Translations under genes and position numbers: made by a program
In this document: positions 1 through 12,900 of the stretch, piece after piece
Layout of the letters: each line of letters begins with the position of its first letter
Position numbering within the stretch: position 1 is the stretch's first letter
From: Chalara sp. BL73
Lineage: Eukaryota; Ascomycota; Leotiomycetes; Helotiales
Assembly: GCA_918026815.1 (NCBI GenBank)
Contig: CAKJVC010000207.1
Coordinates: 62,001-126,000, forward strand
DNA length: 64,000 nucleotides
Direction: 5' to 3'
The notes under the pieces: generated by a model
Database searches by the model: none
What the model was told of the DNA's origin: nothing
Seen by the model: the letters and a program-made list of their open reading frames with translations, nothing else

Positions 1-1
1 G

Positions 2-1652
2 TTGAATGCAGACCAAGCCGAAGATCTCCAGATTCTTATCAAGCACATTCCTCTCCTCTTCAAGAGTCTGCAACAGTCTGACTTTGTTAATACGATACCA
101 TCTAAAACTACCCCCCTTCCAACTAGAGCTGGCCCGGGAAATGGAACGGTCCATGATGGTGAGATTGGTGGCGACTCTGATAAAAGCAAGAATCTCTCAT
201 CAACGGCCCCTGTCTTTACGAGACACAATCTTGAGTCTTCCAATGAGCTAGAAGACATTGACTCAATCAACAGCAAGGCAGCAGTCAACCAAAAGACACA
301 GGTTTTTTCTGGCTTGCAAGCCAACGGCCCCACCATCGCCGACAATACTAAGCAGTCGATCATGGACAGAGGAGACTCTGACATTCGTTTTGAGGGAAGG
401 TAAGCGGGAAATCTTCTATGTTGTGCTACCAAGTTCTCTGCAATAGAGGATGTGTGTACTAATAACGTTTAGTTCGCTTCGTACTAGCCGCGACTTCTAC
501 GAAGGTTGGCTCTTGGCAAACAGATATCGATCAAAACAATTAGAGCCTACTGTTGTAAAGTTTTGTGGACTACGGATTAAAGTTCATCGTCCGTTGACCG
601 ATTGGGACAGGGACCGAATGGATGACTGCTCTATCACGCCATTCTCTCTCGATGAAGCATGGCTGAAAAAGAAGATAGCGGTGGTTAATGATAGAAAAAC
701 CCAAGCAGAAAGTCGGAAGCTGATCAGGTCAACAATCAGCAGTTTCACTATATCTGCCAGGGAAGAGATTCAACGGCTGCTCCAATGGCGAAATGATTCC
801 GCCCCCAAGCCTTATGCATGGCAAGTTGAAGCTATCGCGAAATACAACGAACATATGGAGGCTTCGCTTGCGACAGGCAGCCAGTGGATTTTGATCCTGA
901 AAGGCGGATTGCTGAGCTCTGACAATGGGATTCTGCCCACGCGTGATCGCAATCCTTGGCTGCTGGCGCCACCCTCCAACCCACCAACATATAATCTTGG
1001 TCAAGTTGATCCACAACGACGATACGACATCAATATTCCGTTTCACGATGACCGACCAACATATACAAGGATGTCACGGAGGCACGTCTCGTTGGAGACA
1101 TTGAACCAGTTTCGAGTCGCTTTTGAGCTCGACAAGGTATGTTCCGTAGAGAGATTTTCTCTTTCCAAGATCTGACAAGCATAACAGGATCCTGAATATG
1201 TTCTGATTAAGAGATGGGTCCCTGAGGATGAGCAGGATGCAATATGGACGCACACTCGCGACTTAAGAGAACGCCGGAGGCACTCCGCGCAAGTATCTCT
1301 TACTAAGCCTTCCGTTAGCGAGCTTTCCACAGACTCTTCCGTCAAACTTGAGTATTTCGTGAAGAGTAAGCCTAGGCCTAAGTGGAAATTCAAGAAAGGC
1401 AAAAAGAGCCAAGTCGCGGTTCCCGAGGAGGAAAAGGAAGGGGAGCCCAGGATAATCAGAGAAGGCGATTCTGAAATGAACGGGTTGTATGGAAGCCCCC
1501 GGATATATGACTTTGATGCCGAGGCAGGTCAGCGTGGTGCTGCGTTACATGGTAACGATTTACTACCACAAGATGAGGCGGAGAGGTTGATAGATGAGTT
1601 CTTGGAGACATTTGTGGAGGGCAGTAGCGACGCGAAGACCTCCAACGACTAA
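2..1652 (+). CDS. Conserved fungal protein, 5'-truncated (possible DUF8035-type)
   Basis: Three exons are visible: up to 399, 473-1136 and 1188-1652. The introns are 400-472 (GTAAGC donor, CTAATAAC branch, TTTAG) and 1137-1187 (GTATGT to ACAG), and both keep the frame. The frame is open to the left edge without a convincing ATG, so the N-terminus lies outside the window. The middle part is charged and probably helical. After the second splice the text runs DPEYVLIKRWVPEDEQD, preceded by a YDINIPFHDDRPTY stretch. From memory this resembles the C-terminal domain of fungal proteins labelled DUF8035. The tail is Lys/Glu-rich and low in complexity. No catalytic motif or signal peptide is seen, and function is unknown. 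I am confident it is coding and only moderately confident of the family. Confidence 0.75.
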
Positions 1653-2691
1653 GTAGTATGAATTGTTGTTCAACATGCGTGTGGGCTGACCACAATGGGC
1701 TTGGACCATGACCGACCTAGAACAGAACGAACTTGGGAAGTAGTAAACATGAGTGAACTCTTCATGCCAGTCCAGAATCATGTCTGCAATGTGTCCTTTA
1801 GGAGAATCCTACTCATTTGACGATACCTTGATCCGCGACCATTTCGGGTCCTCGTCTGCATCCCCTCTCAAAAGAATACAAGTCCCGAAGAAGTCCATGC
1901 TTCCATGATTAGCCGATGATGATATACCTTCCCTAATCCTTCACACCCCCCTCATTCCATGGCACGCGAAGTAGCAAACTGCCAAATCAAGACATGATCT
2001 TATGACTAATATACAATACTTGCTTAACAACCACTGCGGCGGCTCCCACAGCCGCCGTGATCGGTGTCTCCGTGGGTTTGCGGGAGTCCAGCTGTGAACG
2101 CTGGTTGGTAGCAGATGGCAGTGGGAAGACGGGATTCCTCGGGCTGAGAAATTGGTGGGGCCGATCCGATTTTCGACGCGGATATCAGGTCTTTCACTCC
2201 ATTACATTTCATTCAATCTTAACTTCAATATAAGCTTTCTTTGGATATATAACTTTCTCTCGTATGCCAAGTTGGATTTTAGTTTTAATAGGTTTCTTTA
2301 GTCAGAAGTCAAGCTGCAGCATAAGAATTAGGTGTTGAGCCCTACTACCAAGATCCGCCCCGAATTTCCTAGCGGTGTGGGGATGGGACCCCTAACCCTG
2401 CATGCAATGTTCTGGACCTGCAGACGGAGGGTTGTATTGCTGTACAGTAATTGAGATAAAAGGATACACGGCGAAAGAGTCCGGTACTTGTACTTGACAT
2501 GGAATTTCTGAGAAGACACCTTAAGAGGGGGATATAAAGGAATGGCTTACCCGAGTGAAAATTCAATTATCTGCATGTATCAGTGTATAACTGAAGCGTC
2601 TAGCTCTCGCCTTGGCTCAATATTGCTCCCACTTATACTGGCGCGTTCTTGATTGGCTCTTTCAATCAAGTAGAAAACGCCCGTCGCGAAG
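1653..2691. other. Intergenic, no gene seen
   Basis: This holds the 3' region of the truncated gene and the promoter of the small secreted protein gene. No credible ORF, RNA gene or mobile element was recognised. Confidence 0.5.
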
Positions 2692-3078
2692 ATGCAATTC
2701 TCACTAGTCGTCAAAGCTGTGGCTCTGATGATGGCTTCGGGAGCCATGGCTCTTGCATTGCCTGCTAGCCTCTCCAAGGTTTGTGGCCTGTGATTTGTTC
2801 AATGATAGACACCAGCAACTTGAATCTCAAAAAGCATATACCTAACAAGCTCACAGCGCCAATTGGTATCCAGCTATACCACAGAACCGGCCTCGCTCCT
2901 GATTGGAGCCTGCATGTCGATTGGAACATGTCGCTATGGTTCTGACCCAAACACACAAGCATGTTATACTCGGGGATGTCAAGCGGACAATCTAGGAGGC
3001 GTCTGCAGTAATTCGCCCTATTCCTCTTCGTTTACATATCCAGCTTCCCATCCTCCGTTCTGCCCCAGCAAATTCTGA
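2692..3078 (+). CDS. Small secreted cysteine-rich protein (candidate effector)
   Basis: There are two exons, 2692-2778 and 2857-3078, giving 102 residues. The intron 2779-2856 has a GTTTGT donor, a CTAAC branch and a CACAG acceptor. The N-terminus MQFSLVVKAVALMMASGAMA is a classic signal peptide. It is followed by a short pro-segment that ends SLSKR-Q. That Lys-Arg pair is made by joining the last codon of exon 1 to the first of exon 2, so the predicted Kex2 site sits exactly on the splice junction. The mature part of about 72 residues has six cysteines (ACMSIGTC, ACYTRGC, GGVC, PPFC), enough for three disulfides. I recognise no named family. Length, secretion signal and Cys content fit a fungal effector or defence-type peptide. 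The two short ORFs alone would be missed by a single-exon gene finder. Confidence 0.72.
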
Positions 3079-4695
3079 CCCATCACAGGTTGTGTTGAGC
3101 AAATCCAGGATATCATCATCCAAGAAACGGCATATGGGAAAGCGCAGTGGCCGGTGAAGTGTCCTTACTAGATATGCCGTCCTGGATAAGCGGCGGTATA
3201 ATGAGGAAAGAGGAAGCTACATACACCACTGTCCCGGTGTACAAAGGATAAGGTTATTAAAAGACAGCGGGTGACGACTACATGCATAGATGGAATATGG
3301 CAGATCTCACTTTGTGAAACTTGGCAAGAGATATGGCTAAGCCGCGTAGGCTAATAAGGAGCATTTCCCATGCTTACGTACCGTGTAGAATTGTCCGTGC
3401 CACAGTTTCCCTGGACTGAGATTATCCAGTATTACGTTCATCCTATGAAGATTGTTTTGATTGGATCTGAGATAAGTCAAGGCAACACCATGTTTGCCCT
3501 TCTCCTTTGCAATGGCATTGATTGATCCCACCAATGCAAATTCGGCATTTTCACGTGATATCGGCATTCTTTCGCCCGACGCAAAGCGACGCAACGCAGA
3601 ACTTAAAAACAAAAAGATCTCTGGCACCCTGGTTGAACATCAGTACATTCATTTAACAAAGATGCATCCGAGGAAGTTTTCGGACTTTTTATTCTTTTTT
3701 CTTTTGCGATGTGAAACACGACGTTACGACCTCCCTTCGCATGATATGATTGGCCCGGTGCATTTGCACATGTCAAAAAAAAAGCAATGACATTTGCACA
3801 ATGGTCAGCATGGCATGGGTGATTGGGTAGGGGCGTCGTAGAGGGTTGAGGCTGCCTGCAACCACCACTTCCTAGGTGCTGATTCCCTTGGTACAGCACG
3901 CTGCAGCACAGTACAGTACAGTATAGTACAGTTAGTGAGTAGGCTGTGTGAATCCAGCGCTAGAGCCAGTGCCAACACCTAGTAATCAGTAACCAGTACC
4001 CAGTACCCAGCACCTAATTGACTATGGTTGTGGTTCCCAAGGTGGGAAAACCGAGACTAAATATCATCACCACTGCCGCTACCCAAGCATTTCTGCCCGC
4101 TCTTGCTTCTCCTTCTCTCATCTCAACCACTTCCCATTCTCCTCAACCTTTCCTATCCTGCTCATCGCAATTCAATACTATCACCACCGGTTGCTCAATT
4201 GCTCGCGCCTCGGGGCATTTTTGGACCATTCCATGCAATTGGTCTACCATTATCGGTTCAACATATCTTGCCTGCTGCGCCTTCGAGACCAAAAAAAAAG
4301 CCATTCTCTGTTAGCGCAACCACCTCAATTGCCAACATTACGATTCTGCCCAAGTATCAGTAGCATTAAGAAAGGAGAATTGGGCATCGATCAATTGCGG
4401 TATTAACAAAAGGGCTCACACACGGCGCAACATTGCATAGGAACACCGTGTAAGCAACGATACTTGTACATCTCAGTTGCACAGGCATCAATGAACATCC
4501 AACACCGTCGATAACAACTTCTGTTCCTTCCTACCCCACACCCAGCGCGCAGACTGCTGTCTGCGCTCCTCAGTGGCGGATCTCATACTCCTTTCATCCT
4601 TATCATATACGTTCGTGACCCGCCGACCTCCACTCGCAGAAAACACATGCCTCGAAGCTATGCTGACATCCACAGGCCAGCATCCAAACACAGCG
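3079..4695. other. Intergenic with short tandem repeats
   Basis: This holds a GTACA-type short repeat at about 3905-3932, CAGTACC repeats near 3990-4012 and a pyrimidine-rich probable 5' leader before the next gene. Short open frames here show no coding character. Confidence 0.45.
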
Positions 4696-5250
4696 ATGCC
4701 TTCCTTCTCGATCTCTTCATCCTACTTACTTCCCGCGATTCTTGTCAATCCAGCCTTCATTCTACACCTTATCAATACCTTTGTTTCCTATTGGGCTCCT
4801 CCACCGCCCATTCCTTCAGCCTCTCCATACCCGAACTTCGAAAAATGGGGTCCACTACCTGGCTCTACTCTCTACCTCGATATGCATGCCGACGACCGAC
4901 TCTGCTGGAGCTATACAGTCATCATGGTCATCGTCCAGTTCCTTGCCTTTGGTCGCGTCCAAGACAATAGGGTGCGAAGGCATAGCGCCAAGGTAGCCAA
5001 GGCAGAGCGGGAGAAGGTTCGAAAGGAGAAGCTGCAAGCGCTAGAGGAACAACGACTGAACAAAATGAAGATCAATGGCAATGGCAGCGCGAAGATCTCG
5101 GTCGCTGGATTGGATGGCATTTGGGATGATATCCTCGAAGAACCGAAGTCCAATCATATCAATGGACATGGCCAGGCAACCAAGCAGGGTGCAGAGACCG
5201 AGAGCGAAGCTAGCTTCACGGAAACGAGTGAGGAGGAGATATTCATCTGA
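4696..5250 (+). CDS. Conserved two-helix membrane protein with coiled-coil tail
   Basis: This single-exon frame gives 184 residues from the ATG at 4696. An in-frame ATG at 4660 would add 12 residues. The first hydrophobic stretch is LLPAILVNPAFILHLINTFV. It is followed by a Pro-rich loop and a conserved-looking block (FEKWGPLPGSTLYLDMHADD), then a second helix (YTVIMVIVQFLAFGRV). After that comes a strongly basic and acidic heptad-like segment (AEREKVRKEKLQALEEQRL) and an acidic Ser/Thr-rich C-terminus. This suggests a small integral membrane protein with a cytosolic coiled coil. I do not recognise a named family, and no enzyme motif is visible. Confidence 0.7.
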   Translation: MPSFSISSSYLLPAILVNPAFILHLINTFVSYWAPPPPIPSASPYPNFEKWGPLPGSTLYLDMHADDRLCWSYTVIMVIVQFLAFGRVQDNRVRRHSAKVAKAEREKVRKEKLQALEEQRLNKMKINGNGSAKISVAGLDGIWDDILEEPKSNHINGHGQATKQGAETESEASFTETSEEEIFI

Positions 5251-7587
5251 TTATTTTGCGGTCGAATGACAGACTGGTTTTCCTGGGAAGCAAAAAGCAT
5301 GGCGTTATGGTGGATTGATGAGGAGTTTAAGGGAGTTTGAAAGCATGGTTTAAAGATTATAGACTGGCTATTGGGCATTGGAGTTGGCATACAGGGGACT
5401 TGAGGCCTATACATGCCTGCAGGGAGATAGATGTCTGATGTTAGACATTATTGATGGGCTAGAGTATAAGAATATAAGAAATATCGCCCACGAATATGTG
5501 CTTCTCCGTTGATTTCAAAGGGCTTCTCTATGATAGAGAGGAAGGGATAAGTGATTGCTCAAGTGGAGGTCTGGATCGGAGCGATATATGTGAGGGGTGC
5601 ATTAACATGCTCGTCACTCCGGATACTCCGGGTCCAGCCTGGCCCACTCTTTTATGGAAGGTCAACTCGAGATCACCAAATCACATGCAAAGTAGAGCTC
5701 TCACCAATATCATGGAACCCCCCGGGACAAGGTTCACAGATTCCTCACATACTCCATATACGCTTGAGCACATATGCTACCCTTTCCCCTTCCTAAGTAT
5801 GCCTATCATGCTAAGCATACGTAAGAGAACTTGTCGCCCACGGCGGTACAACTAGATTCAGCTACCTGCTCAACAAGCAGTAGATGGGCAGGATCTGCCA
5901 GCTTCAGGTATGTATCCAGGATGGTTTTGATTAATAGCCAGAAATACTCAGGGCCGCGGCGACTCATATACATGGATTTGATCAAGTTTGACATTGTGGG
6001 AGGTAGTTATTATCTGAATATTGTAACAGGGTTTGCGTGGACAGCAGATTCTCGATTGATAAGAAGAAGTAAAGAACTTGGAAGGTAACCTCGCAGGAGG
6101 GGAACGATCTCACGTTTGAAGCATGGGGATTGAAGCCTCTGGGCCAACAACCACCCATGAACTCGTACATATTCTCAAAATTTGTGTCTTCTTTCTACCT
6201 CATCCTCTTGTTTTAAGCGTTCAAGTTTACTACTATATGAGCAAGTCGATGTAGCCTTTATATCATGAAACACTATACGAAGGCTCCCTCAAGTCACGAT
6301 TCTCTGGTCCGTGTGTTGTGGCCCAGTGTTTAGGTTGCTTTGTGTGTCTTGTCCTATCTTTTGGTTGGTTGTTGTACCTATGGGTAGGCCTCCAAGTTAT
6401 TTTTTTAGGTCTTTCGTTCAAAGATACGGGGCATTTTGTTGTTTCCTCGCTCCTTGTTGCGGGTAGCTTTAGAAAAACTGGTAGCTTTACTTGACTACAC
6501 AAATAAGCAGCAATGCCCATAATCTAGTTGGAAGGGATTGCGCTATTAGTCTTGCATATCATCAATCTCTACTTCACTTGCTGCCGTTGAAGATAATGTC
6601 GCCTCGAAAGATAAGATAAGTTTTATTAATAGTATTAGATCTTAGCAGGATTATTTACTTCCCAATTCTTATATGCCGTCTCATAAGTTATGGGCTGTAA
6701 GATAAAAAAAACCTCGATTACGGCAAGTGACATGGATTTTTGTTAGTAAACAAGACTCATACCTATAAATGCTAATCAAAGAACGGCTAGACGAACCAAA
6801 ATACACTGGCATGCAACAGCTCTGCTACGTGCTGAAGGAAGCAAAGCTATTATCTACTGATACACCTTTCACTCAACCTGCAAAGTCTCAGTCCGTAATA
6901 AATATTCTGTGCTTGTGTAATAAGCATTTACAGCACATCAACCGTATGATCAAATATTCACTTGATAATAAGACGAGTTTCGTTCCTCATCGCCTCAATT
7001 TAGAAAACTATATGAGTTAGCTTGTTGCCTTTTTTTTTAAAGCTCGTTTTATACAAGATAGTTTTATGATAAATCCCTGGAGAAAAAGGTGCTACTGCCT
7101 TGAGTATCTTCTTTTGCGGGTGTCGGTGAAACTAGTATGCACAAATTTTAACCCAGCCTACAGGTAATGTAGTAACCAACAATGAAACACTTGAAGTTCT
7201 ATAACTTGATGAACCCATTGTTGGTTTCGAACTGCGCTTGATCATGTGGCTAAAGCTTTGGCGCAATCAAAAAAAGAAATTATTAAACATGTATCACCGC
7301 CTTTCCCATATTTGCGATATGTGAAGGAGCGCGTCCTGCTTTCACTAATGCCTGCGAGCTTAATGGAAGTCAGGGTAGTCGCTCAGTGTGAGCCACCTGA
7401 AGAGGATTAAGTAGCCGGACCGTTTTTTATTTTACTCCTTTGGAAATTAATATAAGTCTAAGGAGCTACGAAGCAGAAACACCCTTGTCGCCAAGGCCCG
7501 CTGCATTTAATATGCCATATGTTGGTTGACCTTGCCAAAGGCTTCTCCACTGCCCATGCCGGACATAAGTAAATCGCATTTATTGCC
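5251..7587. other. Intergenic, gene-poor
   Basis: The stretch is AT-rich in its second half (about 6600-7450). Short frames such as 6769-7020 have no recognisable protein features and are treated as chance. No RNA gene was found. Confidence 0.45.
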
Positions 7588-9932
7588 ATGGATCAAACTC
7601 AACAAAGCCTACGACGATCAGCCTCCTTTGCTGTTTTCCGGGAGAACCATCGCCTGAGAGACTTGTGTGATGCGCTAAGGCTTCAGGCTATGGAAGGCGA
7701 CTCAGTTAGCACAAGCTCAGAAGATGGCGATTCAGCGCCACAACGCGATATCGAAGTTGAGGAATGCCGCGCTTGCTCGGGGAAATTCCGCTATTGTCTC
7801 AACAGCGGCGGATTTGTCACTATTCTTGCAGAGGCACCACGAAAGGATCAGAAGTACAAGGCTGTCTCCTATGTGTGGGGAAAACACCGACCTATACCGC
7901 TGCGTTGCAGGCGATGCGGTGTGAAAATAGCGATGCAAATGAGATGTGCGGAGTCCTTTGAGCGCATTATGTCCCTCGCAGGCTCCGGTAGTACTGTCTG
8001 GCTCGACACCTTATCCATCGACCAAGCTGATCACAGCGACATAGCGGCTCAAGTAGCTGTGATGGGTAACACATACAAGCGTGCTCAGTGCGTATCTGTT
8101 CTGCTCCCTCCTTCCGATACGGACGCCTTTTTGAAGCTTTCCTCTATATTCGGCGCTGCCCAGGCTCTTCTCTCTCGGAAGTGGCTCTTTGAGCATGAGC
8201 CCGGTCAAGCACATGGGAACGTCGGCCTTGACGAGACTGGAAAACTTGCTCAAACATTCTTCTCGGAAATTGACGAATTTCATGACAGGCTTGAAAAATA
8301 TCGTTACTGGAGCCGGGCTTGGACATTCCAGGAATGGGCTTGCGCGTACGATATCGAGGTCACGGTTGACCATCCGGGTGGTGTATATCCCACCTTAAAG
8401 CGCATTAAGTCTGTCATTGTATATGGGGCCATAATGGTCGTGGAGTACAAGCTTCGCCAGGGACAATACGCTGAAATTGATGTCGGGTTTGTTCGCGGGT
8501 TTGGACCCCCGAAACTGGAACTTATCAAGCGATTGTTCCCGTTCGAGGACGTATTCGCATATCACGAAGAGTTTAGCGAGACAGACGTGCGATATCAGAC
8601 TATTCATCCGAATATAGGAGGCTTGAACAAAGCACTAGGACTTCACCATGGCCCTATTGCCACCAGGTCGGAAGACACCCAGCTTCGTGCCCGACTTAAT
8701 CTCATGCTTGATGCCTTTTCCGGACTAAACGAGCGAGAGGCTACCTACGAAGCCGATATCGTCTGCTGCTGGGCGTCCATGTGTAATCTCTCATATGGAT
8801 ACTCGAAAAACGACTCAATCAATATGGCACTTACAAAAGTTATTCGATGTCTTCGAAGAAAGGGTATAAGGTTTTTAATTTTCAGGTCCAACATGCTGGA
8901 GAGGAGATTGATCTAAGCTTCTTCAGCTACTCCGCATCGCAGCGGCAATGCAACGCCACGAACGGTGGGTTCTTACGAGGAGCACCTGTTTTTACCGGAC
9001 GTGTTGACACGGGAGTACACTTTTGTCAATCTATTGCAAATCCAAGCCATCTATGGAGGCTTTTTGTTTCGCCTTTTTCAACCGGGCCAACCCGCACCTC
9101 ATTTAGTGTGCTGCTGCGTAAAGTCCTGGGAGCCAATGTGACGACTGTTGTCCCAATGCTGGAGAGAGACTCCGTCTTAGCAGCCATGAACTTGGCACTA
9201 TCCGGTCAGCATGACGAATTTATGCTTGAGAATCTGTTGGACCACATAAAAGAAATCTTAGAAGAGGCTGAAGATGCAATACTTGCTAATCTAGCGTTCG
9301 TTGTCGCATCTATTCCACTAGCGCATGATTCAAGACGATACTTCCATGCTTGGGCCATCTGCCCCAGTCTTCCTCAAGGAGGCTACTTTGTCGCAAGGGA
9401 AAGTCAAAACGGGACTCTAGCTTTAGCATACCAAGGAACGAGCATGTCTCAATCAGCCCACATTGCTGCCTATCTGACAATAAGCGACCACCAAAGTGGC
9501 ACATATCTTCTACCTGTCTCTGCCACGGGTGATATCGATCTGACTCTGCCAACGCCCCAAAGAAGTGATATCTTGGTCGGATTCCATTGCGACCGGTATT
9601 TACGGGCAAAGCTCCTGCTCGGCCCAGTGGGTCTAGAGGACCCAACTCACATTCATCAGCAACCCTACGAGAGCGTTGGCGACGCAGTCGAATTCCTAGG
9701 CATACAGCCCAACGACAACATCATCATATGTTCTGAAGAAAGCTATTGCTTGGAGGCGCTTACGCGGGTGGCTGAGATGGAGCGTCCCAAAGATCCCTTT
9801 GATAGAGGGTCAACTCTGCCCCCAGAAATTGATATCGGACATCCGAATCTCATTTCGCCGGAGGAGAATGCAAGGAACCAAGAAATGCTGCGGCGCTTTG
9901 CTTCCCAGCGGCCTGTTGAATGTCCGTTTTAG
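7588..9932 (+). CDS. HET-domain (heterokaryon incompatibility) protein, frame interrupted by one base
   Basis: The first part (7588-8916) has the HET signature: YKAVSYVWG at residues 90-98, then WLDTLSIDQ at 138-146 with QVAVMGNTYKRAQCV after it, and YRYWSRAWTFQEWA. These proteins act in cytosolic non-self recognition and incompatibility cell death. The second part (8847-9932) begins with the continuation expected of the same protein (KVFNFQVQHAGEEIDL) but lies one frame over. The shift falls at about 8866-8876, in a GG/TTTTT run where one base appears to be missing. No intron of usable size fits there. Across both parts the product would be near 780 residues. The gene is therefore either a pseudogene or carries an assembly error. 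If the first frame is used as read, the protein stops at 442 residues, after the HET domain. The C-terminal half has no motif I can name. Confidence 0.8.
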
Positions 9933-12900
9933 GAGGCGGTGTCGTTAAGCAAGGGATTATAATCCGAAAATGCCCGGGGGTATCATAGCTGATTAATAGG
10001 CGCGGCTTTTGAATACTTTGCGGAATACGCACTGCGCTTAACCTATCAATATGCTTATGCCAACCGCACCACTACCATATCTTATGTGCGGGTAAATAAT
10101 TTTTGCTAAGCACGGTTTTGGTATTTTGCCGGCCAAGCAAAGCTTTTGTCAAATCTTTGTCAAGCCTATGCCAAACATTCGCAAGAGCAATTGCGGCAAT
10201 ATATACTGTCGTCGCCGCACAACATGGATCTTGGAAATTACCGCTTCATGCTACACGTTGATATTGTGATATCACCATACGACCGGAGCATTGCAAAAGC
10301 TAATATTATACGCACCAAAAAGCCGTACGCTAAGGTGTTGTATTGCCATTTACGCTGATCGAGCAATCTATCAATATCAAAGCTGCCGTAAGCGCTTTGG
10401 TGGTAAGTCTTTTCAATTTTAGGATGTCTCCGTCGCGCGATTACAAGCTTCTTGGACCTACTAGAACGTCGCCAATTGCCAATTTGCCATTATAAGATAT
10501 ATGGCTCTCTCCTGTATGTTGCAAAATGGAAGGTATTGTTGCCACTATAGCAGCATATATTCCCTCCTTCTGCAGTCAGGACCATATTCCATACGAACGT
10601 CTTCAGCTCGAAAGAGCTCGCCGCCAAAATCCATGCCTGGCGGTGCCTCGCCCCAATGTTCCCAGTGGTAAGTATGCGTATGCGGGATCAGTTTGGTACG
10701 GCTACAGCTGAGGCGAGCGGGCGTGGGAGCAATCTTGGAAGAAGCGGGATTAGGCCAACACGATAAATAGAATGCGACTAAGCGCTGGATTGTTAAAGCT
10801 CTACAAAGCCGGTTGCGATTTCGGGCAGGAAGTCAAAGTATATAAACTCACGTTGATTTCGCTTATTACTGTAGCATTTTACTTTCTTATAGCAAGCGTT
10901 CTTTATAAGAAATCTAATTTCTGTTATCTGCTTGTTGCCCTCTTTCAAAAAGAGGTTCTGCACGACTTTGACCGTTCGGCTTGTTATCCTCGGACCGCAA
11001 ATGTAATGACATGGGAAAGCATCCGCTTGTATTATTGGTCAAGCTGCAACAAGGAAAGCACCAACCGTAGAATCATTCTGTGTTGCCTGCTACTGTGGCT
11101 GATCCAAACTTTGAAAGCGTACCAAGAGGAAGCCACAAGCGAACTCTATTATAGTATTTCCAGTAGATAAATTCCCACTGGCGAGTACGCTGTCAAACGA
11201 AAGTCAAATACTAGTTCTAATCTCATGCCTCCCAAGCGATCTATGGTAAAGATCTTGTCACTATCATTGATATGGTTTAGCCTGGCGCGCCAGAGCCTCC
11301 AAGCCCCGTGGGAGTGATGGAAGGAACGAAGGAAATACTTATTATCAGGCGCAATACAGAATCCAAATAGCTTTCCATTATGTAACCTTTCAGATCGAGA
11401 GGAAAATATCCAGCGCCTGACCATCTTCGCAGTGCCACTGGTGAGGTGGGTTGGGACGATGCGGTCAGCGGCTCATCCCCACTGGTGAAATCCCCGCTGC
11501 CGAGATTTGGGGCTTGTTCTAGTGGCGCGTAGGGAGGATTCTTGGCCAGCATCAGTACTTTTTTTTCTATCTTCAATCTCATCGAGAGGATTCTGCGATA
11601 GTTCGTGTTGATCATTCATGTTGGCGATGGAGTTAATAGACGGAAAATGAGCGGAGTACCAGCCCTGAAAATGGGGAATTCCCGCAGCCTGTAAAGTAGC
11701 AGTTGCAATGGTGCTGTTGGCATCGATCGCGCACCGACGAAAAGTGTAGCGCTGGGTCTGCGATGCCTGTGTACAGGGTACCCGATGGTAACGCGCAATA
11801 TGTTGGGGTAGCGGGTCACGGTACCTGTACTCTGACCACGGCAGTCAGATGGAGACGACAATGCAACGCGTTATTTTGACACCGCAATCGAGGGGAGATG
11901 AAGCCGGAAAGTAGAAGTTGAAATATACTTGGAAGTCTACGGAGGTATGCTCCCATAAATTAGGAGGCGGGAAACACGTGGTATTGTAGGGGGGGAGAGG
12001 TGAGGAATGCAAATTACAAGTACACTACCACGCAAAATAGGTGATGCTTGGCATTCCGGAAGGGCTCACCTCACGCTCACGTTCACGTCCACGTTATCTT
12101 GCTCACGTTTTCGTTCACATGCCCCCAACCCACCACCCTCATGGAAGCGAAACCTATACGTCCCATTCCTTGTCCCATAAATAAATCGATACGCAAAACT
12201 CAAAACGTGAGACCTTCCAGATTGTCGGGAGCAAAACGACCAGACTCGGCCTTGTTCTAGATTTGGCGCCTAAATCCATTCGTAGTCTCGGCCATATTCA
12301 AAGATGGGTGCTTTTCGCTGCGTTACAACGGAACAAAAGCATGACCGAAACTACAACATGCCATTTTGACCAGTGGATCGTGTAGTCGTTATGTTGCTTG
12401 AAGTAGACGTAGACCATGGAGGAGGAGTTCGGTTGCGATTAACGATTGGTGCAGCCGGCGTCGATGTGCCGTGCGGTTGCTGGAGGAGGCGTGTATGGTG
12501 CAAGCCAACGGGGTTTTCTCGGTCGGCTTAACTTCTGGTCCATGCACGCACGCTGCTTGATGATTTGATGGGGGTGACAACACTTGATGGTCGGCGTTTC
12601 AGGAGATGAGAGTGTCACGGTTTATTTTATCTTGTACTCTCTGCCTGTGCGACTGAAGGCGAGGGGTCTCATGTTTTGCAGGGTGGTATCTTTTTTTGAA
12701 ACGGATAGACGCGCTGAAAGGATAAAAATCCATGCTCGTTTCACTTCAACTTCTTTTTTACATCAACATGCGTGTACATGATCCAATCTGGGGCATCGTC
12801 ATGCTGCCGGCTGTTTGTGCGTGTTCATCATCCGACGAGGATGCCGTAATGACCTCCAGCATCACCAGCCTCGGAGCCTCTTCGGGAGGCTTTAGTCGCG

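Noticed and set aside
6769..7020. 83-codon plus-strand frame in the 5.3-7.6 kb spacer
   Set aside because: It lies in an AT-rich setting with no family resemblance and no supporting splice neighbours.
8847..9932. Treating the second half of the HET gene as a separate gene with its own ATG
   Set aside because: Its first residues continue the expected HET-family sequence, so the simplest reading is one gene with a one-base break.
10772..11170. 132-codon plus-strand frame with hydrophobic stretches
   Set aside because: No recognisable family, atypical composition and an isolated position; likely chance in a non-coding stretch.
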